Assembly: GCA_017503645.1 (NCBI GenBank)
Contig: JAFVSR010000008.1
Location: 1-64,000 of the forward strand
DNA: 64,000 bases
Reading direction: 5' to 3'
Source: Bacteroidaceae bacterium
GTDB lineage: Bacteria > Bacteroidota > Bacteroidia > Bacteroidales > Bacteroidaceae
Numbering within the stretch: position 1 is the first letter of the stretch; every line of letters begins with the position of its first letter. This document shows, piece by piece, positions 1 through 8,192 of the stretch. The notes below the pieces were generated by a model that worked only from the letters and a program-made list of their open reading frames with translations, made no database searches and was not told where the DNA came from. The position numbers and the translations under genes are program-made.

Positions 1-26
1 GAGCCAGGATCAAACTCTTCGTTGTA
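1..26 (-). rRNA. rrs: 16S rRNA, 5' end only
   Basis: Read on the minus strand, the first bases give the universal 16S start AGAGTTTGATCCTGGCTC. The gene begins near base 26 and runs off the left edge, so only its extreme 5' end is here. The exact mature 5' end is estimated from the usual few bases before AGAGTTTGAT. A strong promoter lies about 215 bp upstream. Confidence 0.93.
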
Positions 27-241
27 AATTTTTATTTGTAATACTTAAAAAAGTATTTTGTCTTAAGTTGATACCGGCCGGAATTAAAAGTACATCAAAT
101 TATTTTGACGGTTCGTTTTATTGTTCCTTACTTATACACTAATTATTTCAATTAGTACGTTGTACTGCTTGTCTGTATGGAATGTTTTCAAGGATCATCT
201 TGCTCATCGGCATTCACTGTGTTTCTTGCCGAAAGCGAGTA

Positions 242-272
242 CAAAGGTAAGGCAAAGTTTTGGACTACCAAA
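242..272 (-). promoter_or_regulatory. rRNA operon promoter
   Basis: On the minus strand TTTG (272-269) is followed after exactly 19 bases by TACCTTTG (249-242), a perfect match to the Bacteroidota -33/-7 consensus, pointing at the 16S gene. The leader between it and 16S (bases 27-241) contains a CTTGAAAAC stretch like the box elements of rrn leaders. The stretch 273-459 between this promoter and cdaA is AT-rich and I see no gene in it. Confidence 0.8.
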
Positions 273-459
273 CATTTTCCACTCTTTTTTTCAATAAATT
301 TTTCATCTTTTTTCGCAAGCGTTGATTTTCAAGCTGTTAGAAAACAAGAAAAATTTCACTTTTTTGATGAGTTTTTCTATCGCCTTGCAAAAAGAGGGAT
401 TCGCAACAAAAAAAGAAGCGCGCAAATTGCGCGCTCACCAACAGATTTTGTAAAAAAAA

Positions 460-1215
460 CTATTTGGACAGAATACTTTCGAGCTGTTGGGCCGTGAGAC
501 CAAGCTTGAATTTACCATTTACCGCAACCGAAATGGCGCCGGTCTCCTCGGAAACCACTATGGCTATGGCATCGGTTTTCTCGGAAACGCCCATCGCCGA
601 GCGGTGGCGCAGACCGAGTTTTTTGGGGATATTCAGATTGTGCGACACCGGCAGAATACATTGTGCAGCCGTTATTCGCCCGTTCTGTATAACTATGGCG
701 CCATCGTGCAAAGGAGCATTCTTGAAAAAGATGGCTTCTATCAGTCGCTGGCTCAACGCGGCATCTATCCTCTCTCCCGTTTGCACAAATTCGTCGAGGT
801 TCTCATTCCTTTCAACCACAATAAGCGCGCCCACCTTTTGTTGGCTAAGACTCATACAGGCCATCACCACAGGGACCAGCGAGGCTTTTTCATCACCATT
901 CTCCTTGCGCGAGAAAAAACCGGCCAGTGTGCGGAAATGTCTGTGTGTGCCGAGTGTTTTGAAGAAGCGACGAATCTCATCCTGGAATATTATGATGAGC
1001 GCAAGAACTCCCACGCTCATAAGTTGGTCGAAGATAGAGCCAAGCAACTTCATCTGCAACACGCGCGAAACAAACACCCACAAGAGGATAAAAACCAATA
1101 TCCCCGAGAATATATTGAGCGAGCCCGACTCTTTCATAAGTTTATAGAAATAGTACAGGAAACACGCCACAAGTATTATATCTACTATATCTTTTATGGA
1201 AATCTCAAAAAACAT
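460..1215 (-). CDS. cdaA: Diadenylate cyclase CdaA (membrane c-di-AMP synthase)
   Basis: Makes the second messenger c-di-AMP from two ATP. The 251-residue protein has three hydrophobic segments at the N-terminus (about 8-27, 33-54 and 58-77), then a linker and the DAC domain. The two catalytic motifs are visible: DGA at 171-173 (APLHDGA) and RHRSA at 203-207. Length and layout match the CdaA family rather than DisA. It starts 6 bp after the folP stop on the same strand; folP-cdaA adjacency is common in Bacteroidota, so co-transcription is likely. In the family, c-di-AMP controls potassium and osmotic balance; trkA and trkH occur elsewhere in this window, but a link is inference. Confidence 0.95.
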   Translation of the reverse strand: MFFEISIKDIVDIILVACFLYYFYKLMKESGSLNIFSGILVFILLWVFVSRVLQMKLLGSIFDQLMSVGVLALIIIFQDEIRRFFKTLGTHRHFRTLAGFFSRKENGDEKASLVPVVMACMSLSQQKVGALIVVERNENLDEFVQTGERIDAALSQRLIEAIFFKNAPLHDGAIVIQNGRITAAQCILPVSHNLNIPKKLGLRHRSAMGVSEKTDAIAIVVSEETGAISVAVNGKFKLGLTAQQLESILSK

Positions 1216-1221
1216 CTTATC

Positions 1222-2097
1222 CTAATATATATATGTATTGTTCTTCTTTTCGCCAAACAGCCCTTCGTGCGCCCTTTTCAATTCCGAATAGAGCTTTACC
1301 GACTCCACAGCCTCCTTCACATCGTGCACACGCAAGATGTCGGCACCGCGTTCAAGGGCTGCCATATTCAACGCCACAGTGCCTGCAAGGGCATCGGCAG
1401 GAGTATTGTCAAGCACTTTTGTTATCATTGATTTGCGCGACAGCCCCACAAGGAGCGGTGCCTCCAACTGCTCGAAAAGCGGGAGCGATGCCAAAAGTTC
1501 GTAGTTTTGTTGCACGCTTTTCCCAAAGCCAAAGCCCGGATCGACAACAACATCCTTGACACCCGCCTGACGCAACTGCCACACCTTGCGCGAAAGAGAG
1601 GCAAGCACATCGGGCAGGAAAGAGGCATATTCCGCCGAGCTGCCGGCCCACCCTTGCGAGTGAGTTAAGACATAAGGCACATTGAGCTCCACCACTGCGC
1701 CGAACATATCGACATCCCAATCGTAACCCGACACATCGTTTATAATAGAAACGTTGTGGTTCTGCACGCACTCGCGCGCCACACGGGCGCGGTAGGTATC
1801 TACCGAAATAACCGTATCTTCAGGCAGGGAGGCATCGAGAATATCGAGCGCTGCGTGCAGACGGCGCAGTTCCTCCTCCTCGGGAACAGGCTCGCCTGTG
1901 GGGCGTGTGGAACAACCGCCTATATCAAGAATAGCAGCCCCGGCATCTAACATCTCGCGTGCTGTTGCGAGCAGGCTGTCACCATCGTTCTTACGCGACG
2001 AGGCGTAAAAGGAGTCGGGGGTGACATTCAAGATACCCATCACCAACGGTGTGTGGGTGAGGAGCAGTTTACCTTTTATATTTATCGTTCTATCCAA
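1222..2097 (-). CDS. folP: Dihydropteroate synthase
   Basis: Folate biosynthesis: joins p-aminobenzoate to dihydropterin pyrophosphate, and is the sulfonamide target. The TIM-barrel signature MGILNVTPDSF lies near residue 20, followed by DIGG-S-TRP and a later DPGFGFGK loop; the C-terminal VHDV motif is also present. No ATG lies before the MGILNV motif. I chose the TTG at 2097-2095 because it gives MDRTINIKGK, the usual start of Bacteroidota homologues. A further TTG at 2139 would add 14 residues not typical of the family. A TACATTTG promoter -7 box lies just upstream of the chosen start, so the mRNA may be nearly leaderless. First gene of a folP-cdaA pair. Confidence 0.9.
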   Translation of the reverse strand: MDRTINIKGKLLLTHTPLVMGILNVTPDSFYASSRKNDGDSLLATAREMLDAGAAILDIGGCSTRPTGEPVPEEEELRRLHAALDILDASLPEDTVISVDTYRARVARECVQNHNVSIINDVSGYDWDVDMFGAVVELNVPYVLTHSQGWAGSSAEYASFLPDVLASLSRKVWQLRQAGVKDVVVDPGFGFGKSVQQNYELLASLPLFEQLEAPLLVGLSRKSMITKVLDNTPADALAGTVALNMAALERGADILRVHDVKEAVESVKLYSELKRAHEGLFGEKKNNTYIY

Positions 2098-2104
2098 ATT
2101 ACAG

Positions 2105-2112
2105 CAAATGTA
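2105..2112 (-). promoter_or_regulatory. Candidate folP promoter -7 box
   Basis: TACATTTG on the minus strand fits TAnnTTTG and sits 7 bp before the proposed TTG start of folP. The nearest TTTG upstream (2140-2137) is 24 bases away instead of 19, so the -33 part is weak. If real, it excludes the longer folP reading frame that would start at 2139. Confidence 0.4.
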
Positions 2113-2322
2113 GTGAAAACCGAGCGCAGAAAAAAACAAACTTGTTTGATTTTTATGCCGAGGTGCATCCTATATTCGATGGAGACATCAAATATAGTAA
2201 AAAACATACAACGATACACGAATGGAGCCCATTTTATTTCAAAAAAAAACACGCAATCAACGCTTCGCCTGCCATATCTATTATATATAATAATGTATAA
2301 ATATAAAAAGAGGTTGAATATG

Positions 2323-2353
2323 GTTGAAAATTGAGCATTTTGTAGTATCTTCG
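2323..2353 (+). promoter_or_regulatory. Promoter of the kinase-peptidase-PqqD cassette
   Basis: GTTG (2323-2326), 19 bases, TATCTTCG (2346-2353): the Bacteroidota -33/-7 pattern with correct spacing. It lies about 37 bp upstream of the ATG at 2390. Confidence 0.65.
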
Positions 2354-2389
2354 CACATTGAAAACTCCTAACCCAGAATCCCATAATAT

Positions 2390-3259
2390 ATGCAACAGAC
2401 ACACTACATTGTAGGCGGACACCCCTTCACCATAAACAATATGGAAGGAAACACATCACAATTACTACCCACAATGGAGCCTTTCAAGGCCGAGCAGATA
2501 GGTGAGGCTCTTTTTACCGTAACCATCGACAACAGCATCATCCCATCGTGGCAAGGCAAAAAGATAGGAACATTCCCCTGCCCTTCGGCCACGTTCGAAG
2601 TATATAAAAGGGATAACGGTTCGTACCAGGTGCTCATTCTGATGGGCAACAGCCCCTGCGCGTTCATTGAAACCGACGAGGAGTACAAGAACATAAGCGT
2701 CACCACACGTGGTACCGATGCGCAGAAGGCATTTGGCGTAAACAACTCGATGATGCTCATATACACAATATGCACCGCGCAACACAACACCCTGCTTGTG
2801 CATTCGTCGGTGGTAGAAAACAGTGGCAAAGCATATATGTTCCTCGGCAAGAGCGGCCAGGGCAAGAGCACACACAGCGATATGTGGGTAAAATACATAG
2901 AGGGCAGTACACTGATAAACGACGACAACCCCGTGATACGAATAGCCGACGACGGCACCCCCATAGTGTATGGTTCTCCCTGGAGCGGCAAACGCCCGAT
3001 ATACAAGAACGTGCAATACCCCATTGGCGGCTTTGCAGCCATTGAGCAGGAGAAGGAGAACAGCATCAAGAGGGAAGAAATACCCGTGGCATTCGGCATA
3101 TTGCTGAGTTCTATGTCCACAATGAAGTTCGACAAAGATATTCATATGAAGATTTGTGGCACCATAAGCAAGATATTGAGTAGAATACCGGTGCACACAC
3201 TCTATTGCCGCGCCGACAAGGAGGCAGCGCAGGTATCGAGCAACGCATTCGGGCTGTAA
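2390..3259 (+). CDS. HPr-kinase/PEP-carboxykinase-like ATPase
   Basis: A 289-residue P-loop protein of the HPr kinase/PEPCK-like superfamily. Visible parts are the HPrK-type LLVHSS strand at 135-140, a Walker A GKSGQGKS at 153-160 and the conserved INDDNP (176-181) and YGSPWSGK (194-201) motifs. There is no N-terminal HPrK regulatory domain and no PTS gene nearby, so it is probably not true HprK. Related stand-alone kinases occur in lasso-peptide-type clusters and next to PqqD-like proteins. Its stop overlaps the start of the next gene (TAATG), showing translational coupling. Its substrate cannot be told from sequence; phosphorylation of a small peptide or protein is the family-based guess. 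Confidence 0.75.
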   Translation: MQQTHYIVGGHPFTINNMEGNTSQLLPTMEPFKAEQIGEALFTVTIDNSIIPSWQGKKIGTFPCPSATFEVYKRDNGSYQVLILMGNSPCAFIETDEEYKNISVTTRGTDAQKAFGVNNSMMLIYTICTAQHNTLLVHSSVVENSGKAYMFLGKSGQGKSTHSDMWVKYIEGSTLINDDNPVIRIADDGTPIVYGSPWSGKRPIYKNVQYPIGGFAAIEQEKENSIKREEIPVAFGILLSSMSTMKFDKDIHMKICGTISKILSRIPVHTLYCRADKEAAQVSSNAFGL

Positions 3260-3732
3260 TGGAGGGAGAAAAAAGGCAAATAAGGGTAAAGAACCACGTT
3301 TTTATGCAGGAGGTGGTGCGCCGCTTTCGTCAGGAGGGGCGCAAAAGCGTCACCTTCACCGTTTACGGCGTAAGTATGCATCCGTTTTTGGGCAGCGGGC
3401 GCGACAAAGTTGTTCTCGCGCCACCCGCAGAACCCCGTGTGGGGCAGGTGGTACTTGCCGAGGTGCAGCCACAGCGATATGCACTGCACCGCATAATAAA
3501 GATAGAGGGTGACATAATAACGATGCGCGGCGATGGTAACCCGTTGAAGATGGTGGAACAATTTACTGCCGACAAATTAGTGGGCACAGCCGAGGCGTTC
3601 ATACGCAAGGGAAAATATGTGAGCACCAACAGCAAGCTATGGCGATACTACTCGGCCACGTGGCAGGCCTGCAACCCCGCACGCCGTTGGCTGCTTGCTT
3701 TTTACAGAAGAATAATTTTGAAAATATTTTGA
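3259..3732 (+). CDS. S24/S26 signal-peptidase-like protein
   Basis: 157 residues with the signal peptidase/LexA-fold core. GVSMHPFL (catalytic Ser39) is followed by a strand and LHRIIKIEGDIITMRGDGN at 76-94. The His-Arg-Ile at 77-79 resembles the ER/SipW type, where a Ser-His pair replaces Ser-Lys; Lys81 is the alternative base. No clear N-terminal membrane anchor is seen; a basic-hydrophobic C-terminus may associate with the membrane. I started it at the ATG at 3259 that overlaps the upstream stop. Middle gene of a tight three-gene operon (4 bp to the next gene). It could cleave a leader peptide, but no precursor gene is evident. Confidence 0.75.
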   Translation: MEGEKRQIRVKNHVFMQEVVRRFRQEGRKSVTFTVYGVSMHPFLGSGRDKVVLAPPAEPRVGQVVLAEVQPQRYALHRIIKIEGDIITMRGDGNPLKMVEQFTADKLVGTAEAFIRKGKYVSTNSKLWRYYSATWQACNPARRWLLAFYRRIILKIF

Positions 3733-3736
3733 CAAT

Positions 3737-4009
3737 ATGAAGATTAAAGAAGGTTTTGAATTGCAAAACGTATGTGGCGAATATATAATAGTGCCCACAG
3801 GTATTGAGAATGTAGATTACAGCAAAATAATAAGCCTTAACGAAACAGCCGCCTATCTATGGGAAGGCTGTTGCACACTCGACAGCTTCACCATCGACAC
3901 TATGGTGGAACTGCTCACCCGCGAATACGAGGTTGACGAGAATACCGCCCGCGAGGATTGCGAGAAGATTTTCGCCTGCTGGGTAGAAATGGGGCTTGCC
4001 GAGGAATAA
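3737..4009 (+). CDS. PqqD-like peptide-recognition protein
   Basis: A 90-residue protein matching the PqqD fold: an N-terminal beta-rich part (VCGEYIIVPTG), the typical ISLNETAAYLWE segment at about 33-44, then helices with LLTREYEVDENTAREDCEKI. PqqD domains are the RiPP recognition element that binds leader peptides. Here it is a free-standing protein in an operon with a kinase and a peptidase-like protein, with no radical SAM enzyme or obvious precursor beside it. Function in this setting is unknown. Ends 20 bp before a strong terminator. Confidence 0.85.
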   Translation: MKIKEGFELQNVCGEYIIVPTGIENVDYSKIISLNETAAYLWEGCCTLDSFTIDTMVELLTREYEVDENTAREDCEKIFACWVEMGLAEE

Positions 4010-4029
4010 TTTACATACACAAACAGCGG

Positions 4030-4071
4030 AATAACACAAATGGCACTCCGGGGAGTGCCATTTGTGTTATT
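4030..4071. terminator. Bidirectional terminator, perfect 20-bp palindrome
   Basis: Bases 4030-4049 are the exact reverse complement of 4052-4071 with a 2-base centre. It separates the convergent PqqD-like gene (plus) and dusB (minus). The dusB stop codon at 4069-4067 lies inside the right arm. A/T-rich outer arms give a T-tract in either direction. Confidence 0.85.
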
Positions 4072-5053
4072 TATTACCATATGTGTTTTCTATTTCCTGC
4101 ATAATAGTCATAAGCTCATCAACCTTCTCGGCGCGCAGCATAGCAATGCGCAAAGGGCGGAAATCGGGCAAGCCCTTGAGCAGAGGGGTGGCCGCAAGAT
4201 GACGACGCACGTGCAAAATACCGGGGCGCTCGCCCAACCACTCCACGCTGTCGCGCACCTGCGTGCGCAATATATCCATACACTCCTTGAAGGTGAAGGG
4301 GAGCGCCGGCTCACCTGTGAGCAGGAAGTGTTTCACATCCCTGAAAATCCACGGCTGACCAAAACTGGCACGCCCTATCATTATGGCATCTACCCCATAG
4401 CGTTCGAAACACTCGCGGGCACGCTCGGGCGTTTTGATATCGCCATTACCTATTATGGGAATGTGCATACGGGGGTTCTCTTTTATTTTGCCAATGAGAG
4501 TCCAGTCGGCATCGCCGGTGTACATCTGCGCGCGTGTGCGCCCGTGCACGGTGAGGGCGGCAATGCCACAATCCTGCAAACGCTCGGCAAGATCCACAAT
4601 GCACTTGCTGTTCTCGTCCCAGCCCAGACGGGTTTTCACCGTCACGGGAATATTCACTGCATCCACCACAGCTTTGGTAATTTCGAGTAGCTTGGGAATG
4701 TTCTGTAACATACCCGCACCACACCCCTTGCGAGCCACCTTTTTTACCGGGCAGCCGAAATTTATATCCAAGATATCGGGCTTGGCAGCCTCCACACGCT
4801 TGGCGGCCTCGACCATAGGAGCCACCTCGTTGCCGTATATCTGAATGGCCACAGGGCGCTCCTGCTCATAAACAGTGAGTTTACGCACCGTACTGTTTAT
4901 ATCGCGTATAAGAGCATCGCTCGACACAAATTCGGTATATACCATATCAACCCCGAACCGCTTGCACAGCAGGCGGAAAGCAGCATCGGTTACATCTTCC
5001 ATTGGGGCCAGAAACACAGGGTACTGCCCAAATTCAATATCGGCTATCTTCAT
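4067..5053 (-). CDS. dusB: tRNA-dihydrouridine synthase (DusB type)
   Basis: Reduces uridine to dihydrouridine in tRNA D-loops using FMN and NADPH. The 328-residue protein has the N-terminal LAPMEDVTDAAFR segment, the catalytic-loop cysteine in NFGCPVKKVARKGCGAGML (Cys101), and later TVHGRTR and IGNGDI FMN/phosphate contacts, plus MIGRA near 230. Length is usual for the family. A TAATTTCG box (5080-5073, minus) with CAA-type -33 about 20 bp upstream lies before the start. Assigned to DusB by overall resemblance; the exact U positions modified are not readable from sequence. Confidence 0.92.
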   Translation of the reverse strand: MKIADIEFGQYPVFLAPMEDVTDAAFRLLCKRFGVDMVYTEFVSSDALIRDINSTVRKLTVYEQERPVAIQIYGNEVAPMVEAAKRVEAAKPDILDINFGCPVKKVARKGCGAGMLQNIPKLLEITKAVVDAVNIPVTVKTRLGWDENSKCIVDLAERLQDCGIAALTVHGRTRAQMYTGDADWTLIGKIKENPRMHIPIIGNGDIKTPERARECFERYGVDAIMIGRASFGQPWIFRDVKHFLLTGEPALPFTFKECMDILRTQVRDSVEWLGERPGILHVRRHLAATPLLKGLPDFRPLRIAMLRAEKVDELMTIMQEIENTYGNK

Positions 5054-5215
5054 ACAGTTTTCTATTTGCCTGCGAAATTAGTGCAAAAAACGGGAATTTA
5101 CAAGCAATGAGCAGCAAGCCGCAGCCACAGAGCGCCAGCAAGCAATGCGGAGCACTATACAAACACACCAATATATAGTGGAAGTCTTATATCAAACTCA
5201 AGTTATTTACGCCAC

Positions 5216-5258
5216 GCGTATGGCTGTTGTTTCTCTTTTTTTAGTAACTTAGCGCCAA
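5216..5258 (+). repeat. 43-bp direct repeat, copy 1
   Basis: These 43 bases are identical to 5816-5858, exactly 600 bp downstream. The repeat contains a T-rich tract and a TAACTTAG box (5245-5252) that may act as a promoter -7 element for the following gene. Confidence 0.9.
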
Positions 5259-5273
5259 GCAAACAGGGACACA

Positions 5274-5762
5274 ATGAAAAAATATATGACCGCAGCAATA
5301 AAGTTCATTATTAGGGCGCTGAAAACAGCTGCAATACTATCATTTGCAGCAGTGGCGTTTTTCGTATGTTTCACAATTGCCTACTATATTTTTATGAAGC
5401 CATCGAAGAACAAATTCGACAGGCTCATTGAGTGGAAGTACTTTTGGGAGAAGAACAGAAACGGAGAGTGCATTATAGACTTAGCTGAAGTCATTGATAT
5501 TGAATGGGATTCGGCAAAGTATTATAATGAGAAATATTCCTCGAAAGATTTAACTGAAATATTACTGTTTATGCACAATGGACACGTTGTGTATTCAGCC
5601 GAATGGGTACCACAAGAATATGAGAACAGCCCGGGAGGAGTTATTTTTGTGTATGATGAAGAGATTCCCACATTTTACCCGCACAATGCAAAGTTCAAGG
5701 CATACAAAGATACCGTTTACGATTATGAGGATAAATTCATTCTATTGAAGCAGATAAAGTAA
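5274..5762 (+). CDS. Membrane-anchored protein of unknown function
   Basis: I do not recognise this 162-residue protein. It has a basic N-terminus, one strong membrane segment at about 15-40, then a soluble, aromatic and acidic region that by the positive-inside rule would face the periplasm. No cysteine lipobox and no catalytic motif are seen. It is the only gene between two copies of a 43-bp repeat that carry its promoter-like box and that of the next gene. This suggests it arrived or was duplicated as a small unit. It is more A/T-rich than its neighbours, which fits later arrival but does not prove it. Confidence 0.7.
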   Translation: MKKYMTAAIKFIIRALKTAAILSFAAVAFFVCFTIAYYIFMKPSKNKFDRLIEWKYFWEKNRNGECIIDLAEVIDIEWDSAKYYNEKYSSKDLTEILLFMHNGHVVYSAEWVPQEYENSPGGVIFVYDEEIPTFYPHNAKFKAYKDTVYDYEDKFILLKQIK

Positions 5763-5815
5763 CAACTCTATTTTTGATAATCGCAAACAGGGAGCAACAG
5801 CCACATTTTGCACAA

Positions 5816-5858
5816 GCGTATGGCTGTTGTTTCTCTTTTTTTAGTAACTTAGCGCCAA
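5816..5858 (+). repeat. 43-bp direct repeat, copy 2
   Basis: Exact copy of 5216-5258, now upstream of trhP. Its TAACTTAG box is at 5845-5852, 34 bp before the trhP ATG. Just before it, CAACAGCCA (5795-5803) pairs with TGGCTGTTG (5821-5829) and is followed by a T-rich tract. That hairpin, absent from copy 1, may end the transcript of the preceding gene. Confidence 0.9.
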
Positions 5859-5885
5859 ATAACATTTTCACAGAAACGCCCGAAT

Positions 5886-7139
5886 ATGATTCAGAGAAAC
5901 GAAATTGAGATAATGGCCCCTGTGGGCTCACGCGAAAGCCTCACAGCCGCAATACAGGCAGGTGCCAATTCCATATACTTTGGAATAGAGCACCTTAATA
6001 TGCGTTCACACTCGGCAAGTGCATTCTCCATAAACGACCTGAGGGAGATAGCGCAGATATGCGACGAGCATAACATAAAAAGCTACCTCACGGTGAACAC
6101 CATCATATACGAGAACGACATAGATATGATGCACAAGATTGTGGATGCCGCAGTGGAGAGTGGCATATCGGCCGTGATTGCAGCCGATGTGGCTGTGATG
6201 CAGTACTGCAACCGCGTGGGTATGGAGGTGCACCTGTCCACACAGCTGAACATAAGCAACAGCGAGGCCCTGAAATTCTATGCCCAATTTGCCGACGTGG
6301 TGGTGCTTGCACGCGAGCTTAATATGGAGCAGGTGGCTGCAATACACAAGGTTATAATAGACGAGAACATATGCGGCCCAAAAGGCGAGCTCATAAGAAT
6401 AGAGATGTTCTGCCACGGAGCGCTGTGTATGGCCATTTCGGGCAAATGCTACCTGTCGCTCCACCAGCTTGGCCGCAGCGCCAACCGCGGGGAGTGTATG
6501 CAGGTGTGCCGCCGCGGCTACATTGTAAAAGACCGCGAAAGCGACATAGAACTCGAGGTTGACAACAAGTACATAATGTCGCCTAAAGACCTAAAGACCA
6601 TACGTTTTATGGACAAAATGATTGAGGCGGGCGTGCGAGTATTCAAGATTGAGGGGCGTGCCCGTGGCCCCGAATATGTACAGACCGTGGCAGGCTGTTA
6701 CAACGAAGCCTTAGAGGCATACATCAACGGCACATTCACCGAGGAGAAGAAGGATGAGTGGGACAGCCGCCTGGCCACCGTTTTCAACCGCGGTTTCTGG
6801 GATGGCTACTATCTGGGGCAGAAGATTGGCGAGTGGAGCAACATATATGGCTCGCAAGCCACAGAGAAAAAGGTGTATGTGGGCCGCGGAGTGAAATATT
6901 TTTCAAAGCTCGGCGTGGGCGAGTTCTACATAGAGGCAAGCGAGCTGCACGTGGGCGACAAACTGCTTGTAACAGGCCCCACAACGGGAGCAATGTACCT
7001 GGAGCTCGAGGAGGCGCGTGTGGATTTAGGCCCCGTGGATACAGTGCCCAAAGGGGTATATGTATCGTTCAAGGTACCCGCCAAGGTGCGCCCCGCCGAC
7101 AAGCTGTATAAGATTGTGAGCACCAAGGCTTGCGATTGA
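5886..7139 (+). CDS. trhP: U32 family tRNA hydroxylation protein (TrhP/YegQ-like)
   Basis: A 417-residue U32 'peptidase' family member. These proteins act in prephenate-dependent tRNA 5-hydroxyuridine formation (TrhP) or rRNA hydroxylation (RlhA), not as true collagenases. The start IMAPVGSRESLTAAIQAGANSIYFG is the family TIM-barrel opening. The signature EMFCHGALCMAISGKCYLS at about 178-196 and the following cysteines (GECMQVC) form the iron-sulfur ligand set. A C-terminal beta-barrel-like extension from about 320 suits TrhP better than RlhA. The ATG at 5886 lies behind copy 2 of the 43-bp repeat. Confidence 0.85.
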   Translation: MIQRNEIEIMAPVGSRESLTAAIQAGANSIYFGIEHLNMRSHSASAFSINDLREIAQICDEHNIKSYLTVNTIIYENDIDMMHKIVDAAVESGISAVIAADVAVMQYCNRVGMEVHLSTQLNISNSEALKFYAQFADVVVLARELNMEQVAAIHKVIIDENICGPKGELIRIEMFCHGALCMAISGKCYLSLHQLGRSANRGECMQVCRRGYIVKDRESDIELEVDNKYIMSPKDLKTIRFMDKMIEAGVRVFKIEGRARGPEYVQTVAGCYNEALEAYINGTFTEEKKDEWDSRLATVFNRGFWDGYYLGQKIGEWSNIYGSQATEKKVYVGRGVKYFSKLGVGEFYIEASELHVGDKLLVTGPTTGAMYLELEEARVDLGPVDTVPKGVYVSFKVPAKVRPADKLYKIVSTKACD

Positions 7140-7156
7140 GCAGGCCCCTTGCTCAA

Positions 7157-7230
7157 TGTCATCCCGACACGCAGTGAGGGATCTCCAAGCAAATAGCGAT
7201 TGAGATATCTCGCGTGCGCTCGATATGACA
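7157..7230. repeat. REP-like imperfect palindrome
   Basis: Bases from 7157 (TGTCATCCCGA...GGATCTC) and the reverse complement of 7202-7230 (TGTCATATCGAGCG...GATATCTC) form two related arms of about 29 bases. A related single arm is at 16977-17010. The sequence type (GAGAT-CCTC...GGAATGACA) is that of dispersed intergenic repeats. Lies between trhP and ldcA and could fold in the transcript. Confidence 0.65.
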
Positions 7231-7291
7231 CAAGCGTTGATATTTAGAGAGTTTGGCACAGCATCTATATTATTATCGAAAAGAGACCGCA

Positions 7292-8182
7292 ATGATAACC
7301 CCAGCACCGCTTAAAGAGGGCGACCTCATAGCCATAGCATCGCCTGCCGGTGCCATACGCGAACCGGCACTTGTGGAGCAGGCTGCACAGGTGTTGCGCA
7401 GCCACGGTTTTGCGGTGGAGATAGCGCCCCACTGCCTCACGCGCAACGGATATTACAGCGGCACGGCAGCCGAACGGCTGAGCGACCTTGCCACACTGCT
7501 TGCACGCAGCGATGTAAAAGCCATTCTATGCAGCTATGGAGGATATGGCAGCGTGCATCTGATTGAGCAATTTGCCCCGCTCATAGAACGCCACCCCAAG
7601 TGGTTGATAGGTATGAGTGACATTTCGGCCTTGCACGCAGCCTGCCTTGCAAGCGGCGTACAGTCGTTGCACGCCCCGCAGTGCCGCCACATAGCAACCC
7701 TGCCGACCGACAGCACCACACTGCAAATAATAGATATTCTCAAAGGAGCAAATCCCCGCTACCACATACCGCCACACAGCCTTAATATAAAAGGAGAGGC
7801 ACGGGGCACGCTTGTCGGCGGTAACCTGTCGGTAACGGCAGCGTTGGCAGGCGGGCGATATGACATATTTGCCGATGGAAGAATAATCTTTATAGAGGAC
7901 ACGGGCGAGCTACCATACCGTGTGGAGAGGCTTATGTACCAACTGAAGTATGCCGGGGCGTTGGAGAAGATTGGCGGGCTCGTTGTGGGGCAGTTTACCG
8001 ATGTAAAGGAACACACCGGCTTTGGCGGCACCACCTACGAACTTATACATAATATAATTAAGGAGTACGACATACCTGTGTGCTTCAATTTCCCTGTGGG
8101 GCACTGCAACCACAACTTGCCGCTTATAGAAGGTGCCGATGTAACGTTATCTGTTACCGAAGCCGGGGTTGATATAGTATAG
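7292..8182 (+). CDS. ldcA: Muramoyltetrapeptide (LD-) carboxypeptidase, S66 family
   Basis: Removes the terminal D-alanine from murein tetrapeptides during peptidoglycan recycling in the cytoplasm. The 296-residue protein begins MITPAPLKEGDLIAIASPAG, typical for S66. GMSDISALH contains the nucleophile serine (Ser109), and FIEDTGE and GHCNHN carry the Glu and His of the Ser-Glu-His triad. I used the ATG at 7292 since earlier in-frame codons add residues without similarity to the family. No signal peptide. It is 152 bp after trhP with a REP-like element between, and convergent with sufE. Confidence 0.9.
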   Translation: MITPAPLKEGDLIAIASPAGAIREPALVEQAAQVLRSHGFAVEIAPHCLTRNGYYSGTAAERLSDLATLLARSDVKAILCSYGGYGSVHLIEQFAPLIERHPKWLIGMSDISALHAACLASGVQSLHAPQCRHIATLPTDSTTLQIIDILKGANPRYHIPPHSLNIKGEARGTLVGGNLSVTAALAGGRYDIFADGRIIFIEDTGELPYRVERLMYQLKYAGALEKIGGLVVGQFTDVKEHTGFGGTTYELIHNIIKEYDIPVCFNFPVGHCNHNLPLIEGADVTLSVTEAGVDIV

Positions 8183-8192
8183 TCGTTATCCT

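Noticed and set aside
177..497. 106-residue plus-strand frame between 16S and cdaA
   Set aside because: It covers the rRNA promoter and leader and the end of cdaA; composition is that of AT-rich non-coding DNA and no family resemblance is seen.
5216..5858. Insertion sequence between the 43-bp repeats
   Set aside because: The only gene inside has no transposase motif and there are no terminal inverted repeats; kept as a direct-repeat finding only.
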